Source: Methylobacter sp015476545 (GTDB taxonomy: Bacteria > Pseudomonadota > Gammaproteobacteria > Methylococcales > Methylomonadaceae). Taken from it: a DNA stretch of 64,000 nt. A model generated the notes under the pieces. It saw nothing but the letters and a program-made list of their open reading frames with translations, made no database searches and was not told the origin of the DNA. Where the stretch lies: the NCBI RefSeq assembly GCF_052162025.1, contig NZ_CP197401.1, forward strand, positions 3,348,001 to 3,412,000, in the 5' to 3' direction. Shown one piece after another: positions 17,973-27,100 of this stretch. Position numbers and translations under genes: made by a program. Each line of letters begins with the position of its first letter. Position 1 is the first letter of the stretch.

Positions 17973-19241
17973 TTATCGGTCCTGATCGTGGCCATGTTTT
18001 TTATTAAGCCAAGCCATCGTAACCGATACAAACAGCCCAAACACGATCACGATCGTATTCACCGAAAGTCCGGCTTTGATCATCAGCGCATAAGCGCCAA
18101 GCATCAATAAAATGCTTAGATTTTCGTTGAAGTTCTGCACGGCGATGGAGTGCCCGGAGCCCATCAACTGGTGACCCCGGTGCTGCAGCAATGCGTTCAT
18201 CGGTATCAAAAAACTGCCGGCCAGAGTTCCGATCAGTATCAGCATCATTACCGCCAGCCGCCAATCGGTCACCCATATCATCGCCAATACGACCAATCCC
18301 ATGGCTATCCCCAAAGGCAATACTTTTACGGCGTGTTCCAACGGCACAGCCTTGGCCGCCACCACAGAACCGATGGCAAGGCCTACCGCGACGACTGCCG
18401 TCAATTGCGTCGCCTGCTCCAGATCAAGCTGCAGCGCTGCCGCAGACCAGGCGAGAATTATGAAACGCAAGCTCGTTCCTGCGCCCCAAAACAGGGAAGT
18501 TACCGCGAGAGACACCTGCCCCAGCGGATCTTTCCACAGAAGCAGAAAAGTCCGCCAGAAATCAGCCAACAGAAACCCTGGCGTTCGTTTCGACAAGGTA
18601 TGCTCAATGGGCAGTTTGGGAATGTAATAATTGAGTATCGCCGCCGTCAGATAAAGACCCAGAATGACAAAAATCGCGAACTCTGGGGCGGTATCGATGC
18701 CGCCATTGAACTCAAGCCCGCCCAGTTTCTGGACAACCTGATCCTCAACACGATGGCCAATCAATAGACCACCAAAGATAGCGCCCAAAATGATGGCCGC
18801 CACGGTCAGCCCTTCCATCCAGCCGTTGGCCCATACCAGTTTATCGGCGGGAAGATACTCGGTCAGGATGCCGTACTTGGCCGGCGAGTATAGCGCCGCG
18901 CCAATGCCGACGAAACCGTAGGCGAGCAACGGATGCAACCCCAGCAGCATCGCCATGCAGCCTACTATCTTGATACTGTTGCTGATGAACATGACCTGCC
19001 CCTTCGGCAGCGCATCGGAGAATGCGCCGACAAAAGGAGCGAGCACGATAAAAGCGCAGACAAAAAACTGCTGTAAAACAGGCGTTTGCCAGGAAGGCGC
19101 ATCCAGCTCCTTGAGCAGCGCAATAGCGGCAAAGAGAAGCGCGTTATCCGCCAGCGATGAAAAAAATTGCGCCGCAAGAATGGTGTTGAAACCGCGGCTT
19201 GTGGAGTTATCTGCGCTGCGCGACTTTACGGAAACCACCAT
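17973..19241 (-). CDS. lplT: Lysophospholipid transporter LplT (MFS)
   Basis: 422 residues with about 12 membrane helices. The N-terminal part (FNTILAAQFFSSLADNALLF, then LAPFVGAFSDALPKGQVMF) and YSPAKYGILTEYLP are characteristic of LplT, which flips lysophospholipids across the inner membrane for re-acylation. In E. coli lplT sits beside aas; no acyltransferase is adjacent here. It lies between the glycolipid glycosyltransferase and the LpxH-like gene on the same strand, probably one transcription unit. CAGGG precedes the ATG at 19241. Family assignment is confident; substrate by homology only. Confidence 0.85.
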   Translation of the reverse strand: MVVSVKSRSADNSTSRGFNTILAAQFFSSLADNALLFAAIALLKELDAPSWQTPVLQQFFVCAFIVLAPFVGAFSDALPKGQVMFISNSIKIVGCMAMLLGLHPLLAYGFVGIGAALYSPAKYGILTEYLPADKLVWANGWMEGLTVAAIILGAIFGGLLIGHRVEDQVVQKLGGLEFNGGIDTAPEFAIFVILGLYLTAAILNYYIPKLPIEHTLSKRTPGFLLADFWRTFLLLWKDPLGQVSLAVTSLFWGAGTSLRFIILAWSAAALQLDLEQATQLTAVVAVGLAIGSVVAAKAVPLEHAVKVLPLGIAMGLVVLAMIWVTDWRLAVMMLILIGTLAGSFLIPMNALLQHRGHQLMGSGHSIAVQNFNENLSILLMLGAYALMIKAGLSVNTIVIVFGLFVSVTMAWLNKKHGHDQDR

Positions 19242-19359
19242 TATCGTACCCTGAATGGTTGAAGATTTATTTCATGGAGTTCAGCGGCTGCAAACTTGAA
19301 CCGAAACAAGCGATAAGGCCCCATAAACTTGCTGACTGCATTGATATTTATTGAATTCA

Positions 19360-20193
19360 TTATCGTTTGATATTGCCGCGTTTAGCCATTAACCAGTTTA
19401 TCTGTTTAGGCATATCAGCTTCCTGAGTTTCATTATGAGCAAGGGCCAGTTGAGCCTTGTGCCACTTCACCAGTTCCAAAGCGCCATTGGCGTGTTCCAC
19501 TATGGCCGTGCAGCTTTCCACGAAATCACCTGTGTTGATATACAGAAATCCGTCTATCTCCTTGATTTCGGCATGGTGTATATGTCCGCAGATAACGCCG
19601 TCCAGGCCTTGGTCTCTAAGCGTGCTGACGATGCTTTCTTCGTAATCGGAAATGAACTGAACCAAATTCTTGACTTTGAATTTGACGAAAGCCGCAAGGG
19701 AGAAGTGCGACTGTATGCCGAACCAACGCCTGGCCATTCGTAAAAAGCGGTTGATTTCAAGCAGAAGGTCGTATCCCACGCTGCCCAGCTTGGCAATCCA
19801 CTTATGGTATCTGGCGATCGTGTCGTATTCGTCGCCGTGGACCACCAGGAATTGCTTCCCTGCCGATGTGACATGAACATCCGAATTTTTCACGATGATG
19901 TCGCCGAAAACATAATCGTGGTAGTCCCTTACGTTTTCGTCATGATTGCCGGGTATGTAAATGATCTGGGTGCCATGCCGCGCTTTTCTCAGCACCTTCT
20001 GGATTACCGTATTATGGTCTCTGGGCCAGTACGATTTCTTGGAAAGCGCCCAAAAATCGATAATGTCGCCGACCAGGTAAAGCTTTTCGCTGTCGTTGTG
20101 CTTTAGGAAATCCAGCAAAACATCCGCCTGGCACTGGGTAGAGCCCAGGTGGAGATCAGAAATCCAGATGGTGCGATAGGAATTATTGTCCAT
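19360..20193 (-). CDS. UDP-2,3-diacylglucosamine hydrolase-like metallophosphoesterase
   Basis: 277 residues of the calcineurin-like fold. All metal-site blocks are present in order: SDLHLGS, VGDIIDFW, IPGNHDENV, VVHGDEYD and ICGHIHHAE. It belongs to the LpxH/LpxH2-like branch, which cleaves UDP-diacylglucosamine to lipid X in lipid A synthesis. Many members of this branch are linked to glycolipid genes instead, and here the gene heads a strand-uniform lipid gene group. A C-terminal basic tail (QINWLMAKRGNIKR) may be membrane-peripheral. The motif set fixes the enzyme class; lipid A versus another phospho-lipid substrate is open. Confidence 0.8.
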   Translation of the reverse strand: MDNNSYRTIWISDLHLGSTQCQADVLLDFLKHNDSEKLYLVGDIIDFWALSKKSYWPRDHNTVIQKVLRKARHGTQIIYIPGNHDENVRDYHDYVFGDIIVKNSDVHVTSAGKQFLVVHGDEYDTIARYHKWIAKLGSVGYDLLLEINRFLRMARRWFGIQSHFSLAAFVKFKVKNLVQFISDYEESIVSTLRDQGLDGVICGHIHHAEIKEIDGFLYINTGDFVESCTAIVEHANGALELVKWHKAQLALAHNETQEADMPKQINWLMAKRGNIKR

Positions 20194-20660
20194 AATAAAA
20201 ATGTCAATGTTATGAGGCGCTCTGAGACTGCCTGCTTAACCATAGCTCACAGAATTACCGTGGCTCGCCAGACAACATGTTGAACTGTTTTACAAGGTCA
20301 TGATCGTGCATAAATCATCCCCAAAGGCAATGTTAGGATCAGGCAACACTATTCTCCATAGTGAATGAAAGGTTACCCCCAGAAAGGTCTATATCTATGG
20401 AATGCTAACAAAAGGAAATGAAATTTATGTTACAAGCGTGGCGATGGCATTATTTAATGCTGAAAACCGGTGCACGACTGCCCGCAGCCAAATGCCTGTT
20501 AAAGTAAAGAATAAAATTGACGCGCGCGGAATGGGGCGGAGATGATTTGAAGAGGTTCTTCGTAAATCCGCTGCCAATTTTTACTGAATTAGCGAGCATA
20601 CGATGACACCTTCACCCCATCAAAACACCATCCTGGCATGAGGCAAACTAAGGAGACAAA
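20194..20660. other. Spacer between divergent genes, with one possible 26-residue ORF
   Basis: About 470 bp between the phosphoesterase and beta-glucuronidase genes. The only candidate is ATG 20427 to TAA 20507, preceded by AAAGGAA and encoding 26 residues starting MLQAWRWHYLML. No family is recognised. Promoters for both flanking genes are expected but not assigned. Confidence 0.4.
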
Positions 20661-22526
20661 ATGAAGGATCCGCTTTCGCACGGCAACGATACCGACCATA
20701 AAAAAGCAGCGCACAAGCCCGCCATACCCGGCAGCGGCGGCTTGCTTTACCCGCAGCAGAACCTGCTGCGCAACGTGCTGGATATTTCCGGGCTTTGGCA
20801 GTTCCAGCTCGACCCGAAGGAAGAAGGCGAAGCGCAGGCGTGGTTCAATGCCCTGCCCTCGCCGCGCATGATTCCGGTGCCATGCAGTTGGAACGACCTG
20901 TTCGATGATGCACGGGACTACCTGGGCCTCGCCTGGTACCGGCATGAGGGATACGCCCCATCCTCCTGGCGGGGGCAACGCGTGTTTCTGCGCGTGGGCT
21001 CGGCGAACTATGCGGCCAAGGTGTGGGTCAACGGCATTGCCGCTGCCGAACATTTCGGCGGACACCTGCCTTTTGTTGTCGAGATCACTGATCAACTGCT
21101 ATGGGACCGGCAGAACATCATCGCCATTTCCGTCGAGAACAAGCAGTTGCCCGAGCGTGTACCGCCAGGGCCTGCGGCAGCGGGAGCCGGAGCGTTCGGA
21201 AGCCTGCCTCCGTTCCCGGCGACGACATACGATTTCTTCCCGTATGCCGGTTTGCACCGCCCTGTGCTGCTTTACTCTGTACCGGCTGGAGCACACATCG
21301 ATGATATCTCGGTCGTTACGACGCTCGACGGCGAGGACGGCGTCGTCAAAGTCGCGGTGTCCGCCGGCGGATATGCCGGCAAGGGAAAGCTGTTGTTGAA
21401 CGATTGCCAAGCCGAACTGAACTTCCGTGCCGGTTCGGCTGAAGCCATATTGCGTGTGCCCTCGGCGCGGTTCTGGTGCCCAAAAGATCCGTACCTTTAC
21501 CTTCTAACCGTTACGCTCACCGACGAAGACCAAACTATCGATGCCTACTCGCTCGACATCGGCATCCGCACCATTGCGGTGTGCGGGGATGAGTTGCTGC
21601 TGAACGGGCAGCAGATCAAACTGACAGGGTTCGGCAAGCATGAGGATTTCCCGCTCAGCGGCCGCGGACAGAACCTGCCGATGTGGGTGCGGGACTACGA
21701 ACTGCTCAAATGGATCGGCGCCAACTCGTACCGGACCTCGCATTATCCCTACGCGGAGGAGGCCATGATGCTGGCCGACCGGCTCGGCGTACTGGTGATC
21801 AACGAGATTCCCGCCGTCGGCCTGAATTTCGGGGATGGAGAGGCGATGACCGCCAGACGCCTTGCGCAATGCCGGCAGCAACTGCACGAACTGATCCTAC
21901 GCGACAAGAACCACCCGAGCACGATCATCTGGAGCGTAGCGAACGAACCGGTGACAGGATCGGCGCCCGACATATCAACGCAGGAAGCTATCGCGGCAGG
22001 CACATCCTTCTTTCGCCAACTCTACGACGATGCGCACAGGCTCGACGGAACGCGGCCCGTTACGCTCGTCGGCTTGCAGGGCGGGCCGGCCGAATGGCTC
22101 GGGCTGTTCGACATTGTCAGCATCAACCGCTACTACGGCTGGTACACCATGCCGGGGCAGCTCGAGCGGGCAAGGCAGGAACTGGAGCGTGAACTGGATG
22201 CGCTGCACAAGTCGCTTGCCAAGCCCGTCATCATGACCGAGTTCGGCGCCGACACGCTTCCCGGCGCGCACAATACTCCGCCGGAAATGTGGACGGAGGA
22301 GTATCAGGTCGAGCTACTGAGGCACTATCTCGATGCCGTGGCGAATCGACCTTTTGTAGTGGGCATGCACGTGTGGGCTTTCGCCGATTTCAAGACCGGC
22401 CAGAACGTCATCCGCGCGGCCGCGATGAACTTCAAAGGCGTATTCACTCGCGACCGGCGCCCCAAGATGGCTGCGCATTTCCTGAGATCGCTATGGATGA
22501 AAAGTGATGGAAAGGCAATGGATTGA
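20661..22526 (+). CDS. uidA: Beta-glucuronidase (glycoside hydrolase family 2)
   Basis: 621 residues, hydrolysing beta-D-glucuronides. Domain order is a jelly-roll sugar-binding domain (about 30-210), an Ig-like domain (to about 310) and a TIM barrel. The acid/base E429 lies in IIWSVANEP and the nucleophile E527 in VIMTEFGAD. The NFK triad (N590, K592) matches the N-x-K motif that binds the glucuronate carboxylate, which separates glucuronidases from galactosidases. Around it, FADFKTGQN and FTRDRRPK match known GUS proteins. No signal peptide, so it is cytoplasmic. AAGGAG lies six bases before the ATG. It stands alone on the plus strand next to the peptide-biosynthesis operon. A role there, for example removing a sugar acid, is only a guess. 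Confidence 0.9.
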   Translation: MKDPLSHGNDTDHKKAAHKPAIPGSGGLLYPQQNLLRNVLDISGLWQFQLDPKEEGEAQAWFNALPSPRMIPVPCSWNDLFDDARDYLGLAWYRHEGYAPSSWRGQRVFLRVGSANYAAKVWVNGIAAAEHFGGHLPFVVEITDQLLWDRQNIIAISVENKQLPERVPPGPAAAGAGAFGSLPPFPATTYDFFPYAGLHRPVLLYSVPAGAHIDDISVVTTLDGEDGVVKVAVSAGGYAGKGKLLLNDCQAELNFRAGSAEAILRVPSARFWCPKDPYLYLLTVTLTDEDQTIDAYSLDIGIRTIAVCGDELLLNGQQIKLTGFGKHEDFPLSGRGQNLPMWVRDYELLKWIGANSYRTSHYPYAEEAMMLADRLGVLVINEIPAVGLNFGDGEAMTARRLAQCRQQLHELILRDKNHPSTIIWSVANEPVTGSAPDISTQEAIAAGTSFFRQLYDDAHRLDGTRPVTLVGLQGGPAEWLGLFDIVSINRYYGWYTMPGQLERARQELERELDALHKSLAKPVIMTEFGADTLPGAHNTPPEMWTEEYQVELLRHYLDAVANRPFVVGMHVWAFADFKTGQNVIRAAAMNFKGVFTRDRRPKMAAHFLRSLWMKSDGKAMD

Positions 22527-22639
22527 TAGGTGGCGCGGTGGAAATCCGTTTCCACCAGATGATGTTCCTTAGCTCCCGCACCAAAACTGATTTTCAGGCC
22601 ACTGTTGTTTGACTTGATATTTTCCTGGCTGAGAGCCAA

Positions 22640-22669
22640 GGCCTGACGACGATCGGCAACAGTCAGGCC
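22640..22669. terminator. Hairpin between convergent genes
   Basis: GGCCTGAC (22640-22647) pairs perfectly with GTCAGGCC (22662-22669) across a 14-base loop. It sits between the convergent ends of the beta-glucuronidase and outer-membrane channel genes. No strong T-run follows, so its strength as a terminator is uncertain. Confidence 0.4.
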
Positions 22670-22675
22670 ATTTGC

Positions 22676-24112
22676 TTATGATGTCCCCTGAGCGATTTCT
22701 TCTGACGCCGACACTGAGTTCGCGCCGCCTCCCAGCGCCTTGTAAAAGGCGATCAGATTCGTGGAAGTCTCTGCTTCGGAGCGAGCCAGCTCGATTTCGG
22801 CGGCGTAGAGGGCGCGCTGGGCATCCAGCACGTCCAAAAAGGTAATGACCCCTTCCTTATAACGCAGCTGGGACAGCCGGACAGATTCGCGCTGATCTGC
22901 CACGGCGCGGGCCAGGGTTTGCCGCCGCACTTCCTCCTTCAAATAGCGAGTCAGAGTAGTTTCGGTCTCGCTCAACGCTTCGAGCACGGTCTTTTCGTAG
23001 ATCAGATAGGCTTCCTGCTGCTGCGCCTTGGTCAGATCGATGCCGGCCTGGATGCGGCCGAAATTGAGCAGCGGCTGTAGCAAATTGGCAGCCGTGCTGT
23101 AGGAAAAGGCCGCTGACTTGAACAGGGTTTCAACGTCGGTGCTGCGCAGCCCCAAAAAGGCTGACAGCGAGATTTTCGGGAACAATTCGGCAATAGCCGC
23201 GCCTTGCAGGGCAGTCGCGGCCGCGAGCCGGCGTTCGGCGACGTGAACGTCAGGCCGCCAGCGAATGGTTTCGGCCGGCGAAGTCAGCAGTTTTTGCGCC
23301 GATGCAACCGGCAGTGCGGCGGTTGCCTGCAACTCGCCATCCAGCGTGCCGGGTTGCCTGCCGATCAGCACTTCCAGCTGCCTGAGTGTGGCAGTCACCC
23401 CGGCTTCCAGCGTAGGCAGCTGCGCCTCGGTGTTCTCGGCCTGGGCGCGCGCCCTAACCACGTCATGCCGCGTGCCAACGCCTTCATTGAACAGTCTTTC
23501 GGTCAGCTTCAGCGTGTGTCGTTGCGCTTCCAGGTTCGAGCGCGTGATCCGCAGCTGGTTCTGCAGGTTGCGGTATTCCACGTAAGAACGCGCCAGTTCC
23601 GCCGTGAGCGTCACCAGCGTCTGGGCGTGCTCCTCCTCCGCCGCTTCCAGATCGGCGCTGGCTGCCTCCAGCTGACGCTGCAGGCGCCCGAACAAGTCGA
23701 CTTCCCATAGGGCGTCGAAACCCAGCTCGAATATATTGAAACGGACGCCGCGCGCGTAGATGGGAGATAAGTTCTGGTGGCGCTGGCCGCCCGCTTTTAT
23801 GCCAATCTGCGGAAACAGCTCCGCCCGGATCGAGCGACGATCGGCGCGGGCCTGATCGATGCGTGTCAGCGCCATCTTGAGGTCCAGATTATCGGTCAGC
23901 GCCAGTTCCATCAGCCGGTCAAGCTGGGGGTCACCGAAGCTCTTCCACCAGGTTCTCAGCTTTTCCGAGGTTGCAAATTTCAGATTCGGGCCGGTGTCCT
24001 TTTCGGCCTGCCAGTGATCCGGGACGGCGAGCGAAGGCGGCCGGTAATCGGGCCCCATGGTGCATCCGGCCAGACTGCACAGCAGCAATAAATAGCCGGC
24101 CTTAGGCGCCAT
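22676..24112 (-). CDS. Outer-membrane efflux lipoprotein (OprM/NodT family)
   Basis: 478 residues. The signal peptide ends in the lipobox LAGC, followed by TMGPDYRPP, the hallmark of the NodT/OprM family. Two outer-membrane factor repeats with long coiled segments follow (LELALTDN-like helix, RADRRSIRAELFPQIG, then RWRPDVHVAERRLAAATA and LRYKEGVITFLDVLDAQRAL). These trimeric channels carry substrates from periplasmic adaptors through the outer membrane. Its start overlaps the end of the megasynthase gene by 11 bases and is preceded by AAGGA, so it is the last gene of the isonitrile-type operon. The likely partners are the EmrA/EmrB-like proteins encoded divergently at 34298-36961. Partner choice is inference from co-location. 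Confidence 0.85.
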   Translation of the reverse strand: MAPKAGYLLLLCSLAGCTMGPDYRPPSLAVPDHWQAEKDTGPNLKFATSEKLRTWWKSFGDPQLDRLMELALTDNLDLKMALTRIDQARADRRSIRAELFPQIGIKAGGQRHQNLSPIYARGVRFNIFELGFDALWEVDLFGRLQRQLEAASADLEAAEEEHAQTLVTLTAELARSYVEYRNLQNQLRITRSNLEAQRHTLKLTERLFNEGVGTRHDVVRARAQAENTEAQLPTLEAGVTATLRQLEVLIGRQPGTLDGELQATAALPVASAQKLLTSPAETIRWRPDVHVAERRLAAATALQGAAIAELFPKISLSAFLGLRSTDVETLFKSAAFSYSTAANLLQPLLNFGRIQAGIDLTKAQQQEAYLIYEKTVLEALSETETTLTRYLKEEVRRQTLARAVADQRESVRLSQLRYKEGVITFLDVLDAQRALYAAEIELARSEAETSTNLIAFYKALGGGANSVSASEEIAQGTS

Positions 24113-27100
24113 AGTAGTGTCCTTCCATAGAGTCCGGGCCCAAACGGCATCCGGGCTTCAATTCTTTCAGCCATTTCGAGCAATAAGGCTCGGCGACAAC
24201 GGAATAATGCCCGCCGCCGGCATGGATGATTCTGACCTCGTCGTAGTAAGCGTTCCAGCAGTCCGGCTCCAGCCAACGCTCGCTCTCCTCGGCGATGATC
24301 AGCGTCGGCCGGTGCGGCAGTTTGCCGTGCGGATAGCGGTAATCGACGGCCAGCGATGTCTCGACCACATGCCACAGATCCAGAAAATAGCCGGGGTCAA
24401 TGCCCATCGCCGTGTGCAGCAGTTTTGCCAGTTCGGTTTTCCAGGCCGAATAAGGCTTGTCTTCCAGAATGGCTGTGATGAACGCTTCCTGGCCGGTAGG
24501 ATCGATGCCGGCATTTTCAAGAATCATCCTGCAAAAGGCGATGACCGAGAGTTTGTCCATTTGCTTCGGCCAGCTGGCGACGCCGCTGTCTATCAGCACC
24601 ACGTCTTCGACCACAATCTCGCTGTCCTGCAGCTGCTTGAGCATTTCGTAGACCACGGTTCCGCCGTAGCTGTGGGCATAAAGCCTGATTGCGCCGCGCG
24701 GCTTGATGTTTTTGATCTGCTCAATGTTGTGAGCGGCCATTTCCTCTACCGATGCGGCCGGAACGCTGCCGGCGTAGCCTTTCATCTGCAGGCCGTACAC
24801 CGGGCCGCAATCGCCGATTCGCGCCGCCAGCTGGTGGTAGCCATCGCTTAAGCCCGGCATGCCCGGAATGATGAAGGTCGGAATGCTGTCGCGCAACGTG
24901 ACCACATAAGGCGAGCCCGCCGGTTTGCTGTCGGCGTTGCCGATGCGGTCGGCCAGTTCCCGCACGGTCGGGCATTGGATGATGTCGGCAATGCCGATGC
25001 GCGAGAACGGCAGTTGTTGATTGATTTTGTTCGCCAACTGTATCGACAGCAGGGAATGGCCGCCGAGTTCGAAAAAGTTGTCGTTGAGCCCGACGCGCGC
25101 AAGACCCAGCACGTCTTCCCAGATGCGGGCCAGTTGCCTTTCGACCGGGGTTTGCGGTGCGGCATAGTGTTCGCCGGCGTCGAATTCCACCGGCGTCTGT
25201 TCCAGCTGCTTGCGGTCGATTTTGCCGTTGGCGGTCAGCGGCAGTGTGTCCAGACGGACGAATACGGCCGGCACCATATAATCGGGCAGGCGGCGGCGCA
25301 GTTGCTCGCGCAGTCCGTCGGCGTCGATGGCTTCCAAATCGGTCGTGTAATAGGCTACCAGGCGTTCGCCGCCGGTGCGGGGCCTTGCGACTATCGCGGC
25401 GGCGCTTTTCACCTCCGGCAACGCGGTCAGCGCATTTTCGATCTCGCCCAGCTCGACCCGGAAACCGCGAATTTTGACCTGATGGTCGGTTCTGCCCACA
25501 TAGGCAACGGTGCCGTCCGGCAGCCAGCGCGCCAAGTCGCCGGTTTTGTACAGTTTGCCGAGCGCGTAAGGGTTGTCGATAAACTTTTCGGCGGTCAGTT
25601 CCGGATTGTTCAGATAGCCCAGCGCCAGCCCTTCGCCGGCGATATGCAGCTCGCCCGCCACGCCTATGGGCAGCAGCTCGAGGTATCTGCCCAGCACATA
25701 CAGGCGGGTGTTGGCGATCGGTTTGCCGATGGTCAGGCGCTGCCCGGCGCCAAGCTCGGCGATAGCGGCATTGACGGTGTATTCGGTTGGGCCGTAGGCG
25801 TTGAATATCCGGACGCCGCGGTCCTGCACGGCTTGCAGTGTCGCCTCCGGCAAAGCCTCGCCGCCGAAGGAGATCAGGCGCAGCTGGCTGAACAGTTGCT
25901 GTTGCCGCTCCGGTTCCAGCGCGGCTATCGCGCCGTAGAACTGCGGCGGGAGATTGAGTATCGTGACGCCGTTGTCGACGACGACCCGATAGAAATTGTC
26001 CACTTCGATATCGGCGTCCTGGCGGATCACGACGCCGGCGCCGGTCAGCAGGTAAGGAAAGATTTCCTCCACTGACATATCGAAGCTCAACGAGGCAAAC
26101 TGCAGGATTCTGTCCTGTTCGGTAATGCCGTATTTTACCGTCATCGCATGGCAAAGATTCACCAACGACCGGTGAGCGATCGCCACGCCTTTCGGATTGC
26201 CGGTGCTGCCGGATGTATAGATCACATAAGCCGGATGCTGCGGACCGGCCTCGCGGCGCAGTTCGGTGTTACGGGATACCTGATCGGTCCACGCGGGATC
26301 ATCCACGGCCACAATCCGGCAGCCGCAGTCAGCCAATAAGCCGGACAGGCGCGGCTGCAGATGGGATTGGGTCAGCAAGAGGCTGACGCCGCCGTCGGTC
26401 AGCATGTAGCGGATTCTGTCCTCGCCGTTATGCGGATCGATGGGCAGGTAAGCGGCGCCGGCGCCCAGCACGCCCAGCACCGCAATAACCATGTCCGCGG
26501 ATCGGTCCATGCATACCGCGACCAGCCGATCCGGCCCCATGCCTTGGGCCTGCAGATAGATCGCCAGACGCCGGCAGCGTTCCGCCAGGGCGCCATAGGA
26601 CATTGGCCGGCCGGCGAAAATCAGGGCCGTGCTGTCCGGCGCCAGGGCCGCCCGGGCTTCGAACAGTTCATGGACGCAATGCGCTTTGGGAAATTCCTCG
26701 GCGGTATCGTTGAAGCCGTCCAGCAACAGGCTTATCTCCTGCTCCGGCAGGCAATCGTATTCATCGATGCGCCTGCCGGGATCTTCGACGATGGCCGCTA
26801 TCAGTGTTTCCAGATAATCGAGGTGGCGGCGGATCGTGGCGGCGTCGAACAGATTGCGCTGGTATTTCAGGTGCAGTTCCACCTTGTCGCGGAAATCGTA
26901 GACTTCCAGCATGTAGCTGTCCATCGTTTCCTGATATACGTCGTAGCTCAGCTCGACGTCGCCCAGCCGCTCTTCGGCTCCTAGTATGCCGTCGAAGATG
27001 TTCTGGTAGGTGAACGACACCGAAAACGGCACTTCGCTCGGGTTGAGCAGCGTGAGCCTCAACTCGCGCATTAACCGGATAAACGGGTAATTGGCGTGAT

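Noticed and set aside
24975..26075. 366-codon plus-strand ORF opposite the adenylation domain
   Set aside because: Antisense shadow; the minus strand shows all adenylation core motifs in order.
24721..26154. 477-codon minus-strand ORF in another frame of the megasynthase
   Set aside because: Arg-rich product typical of a shifted frame in GC-rich coding DNA.
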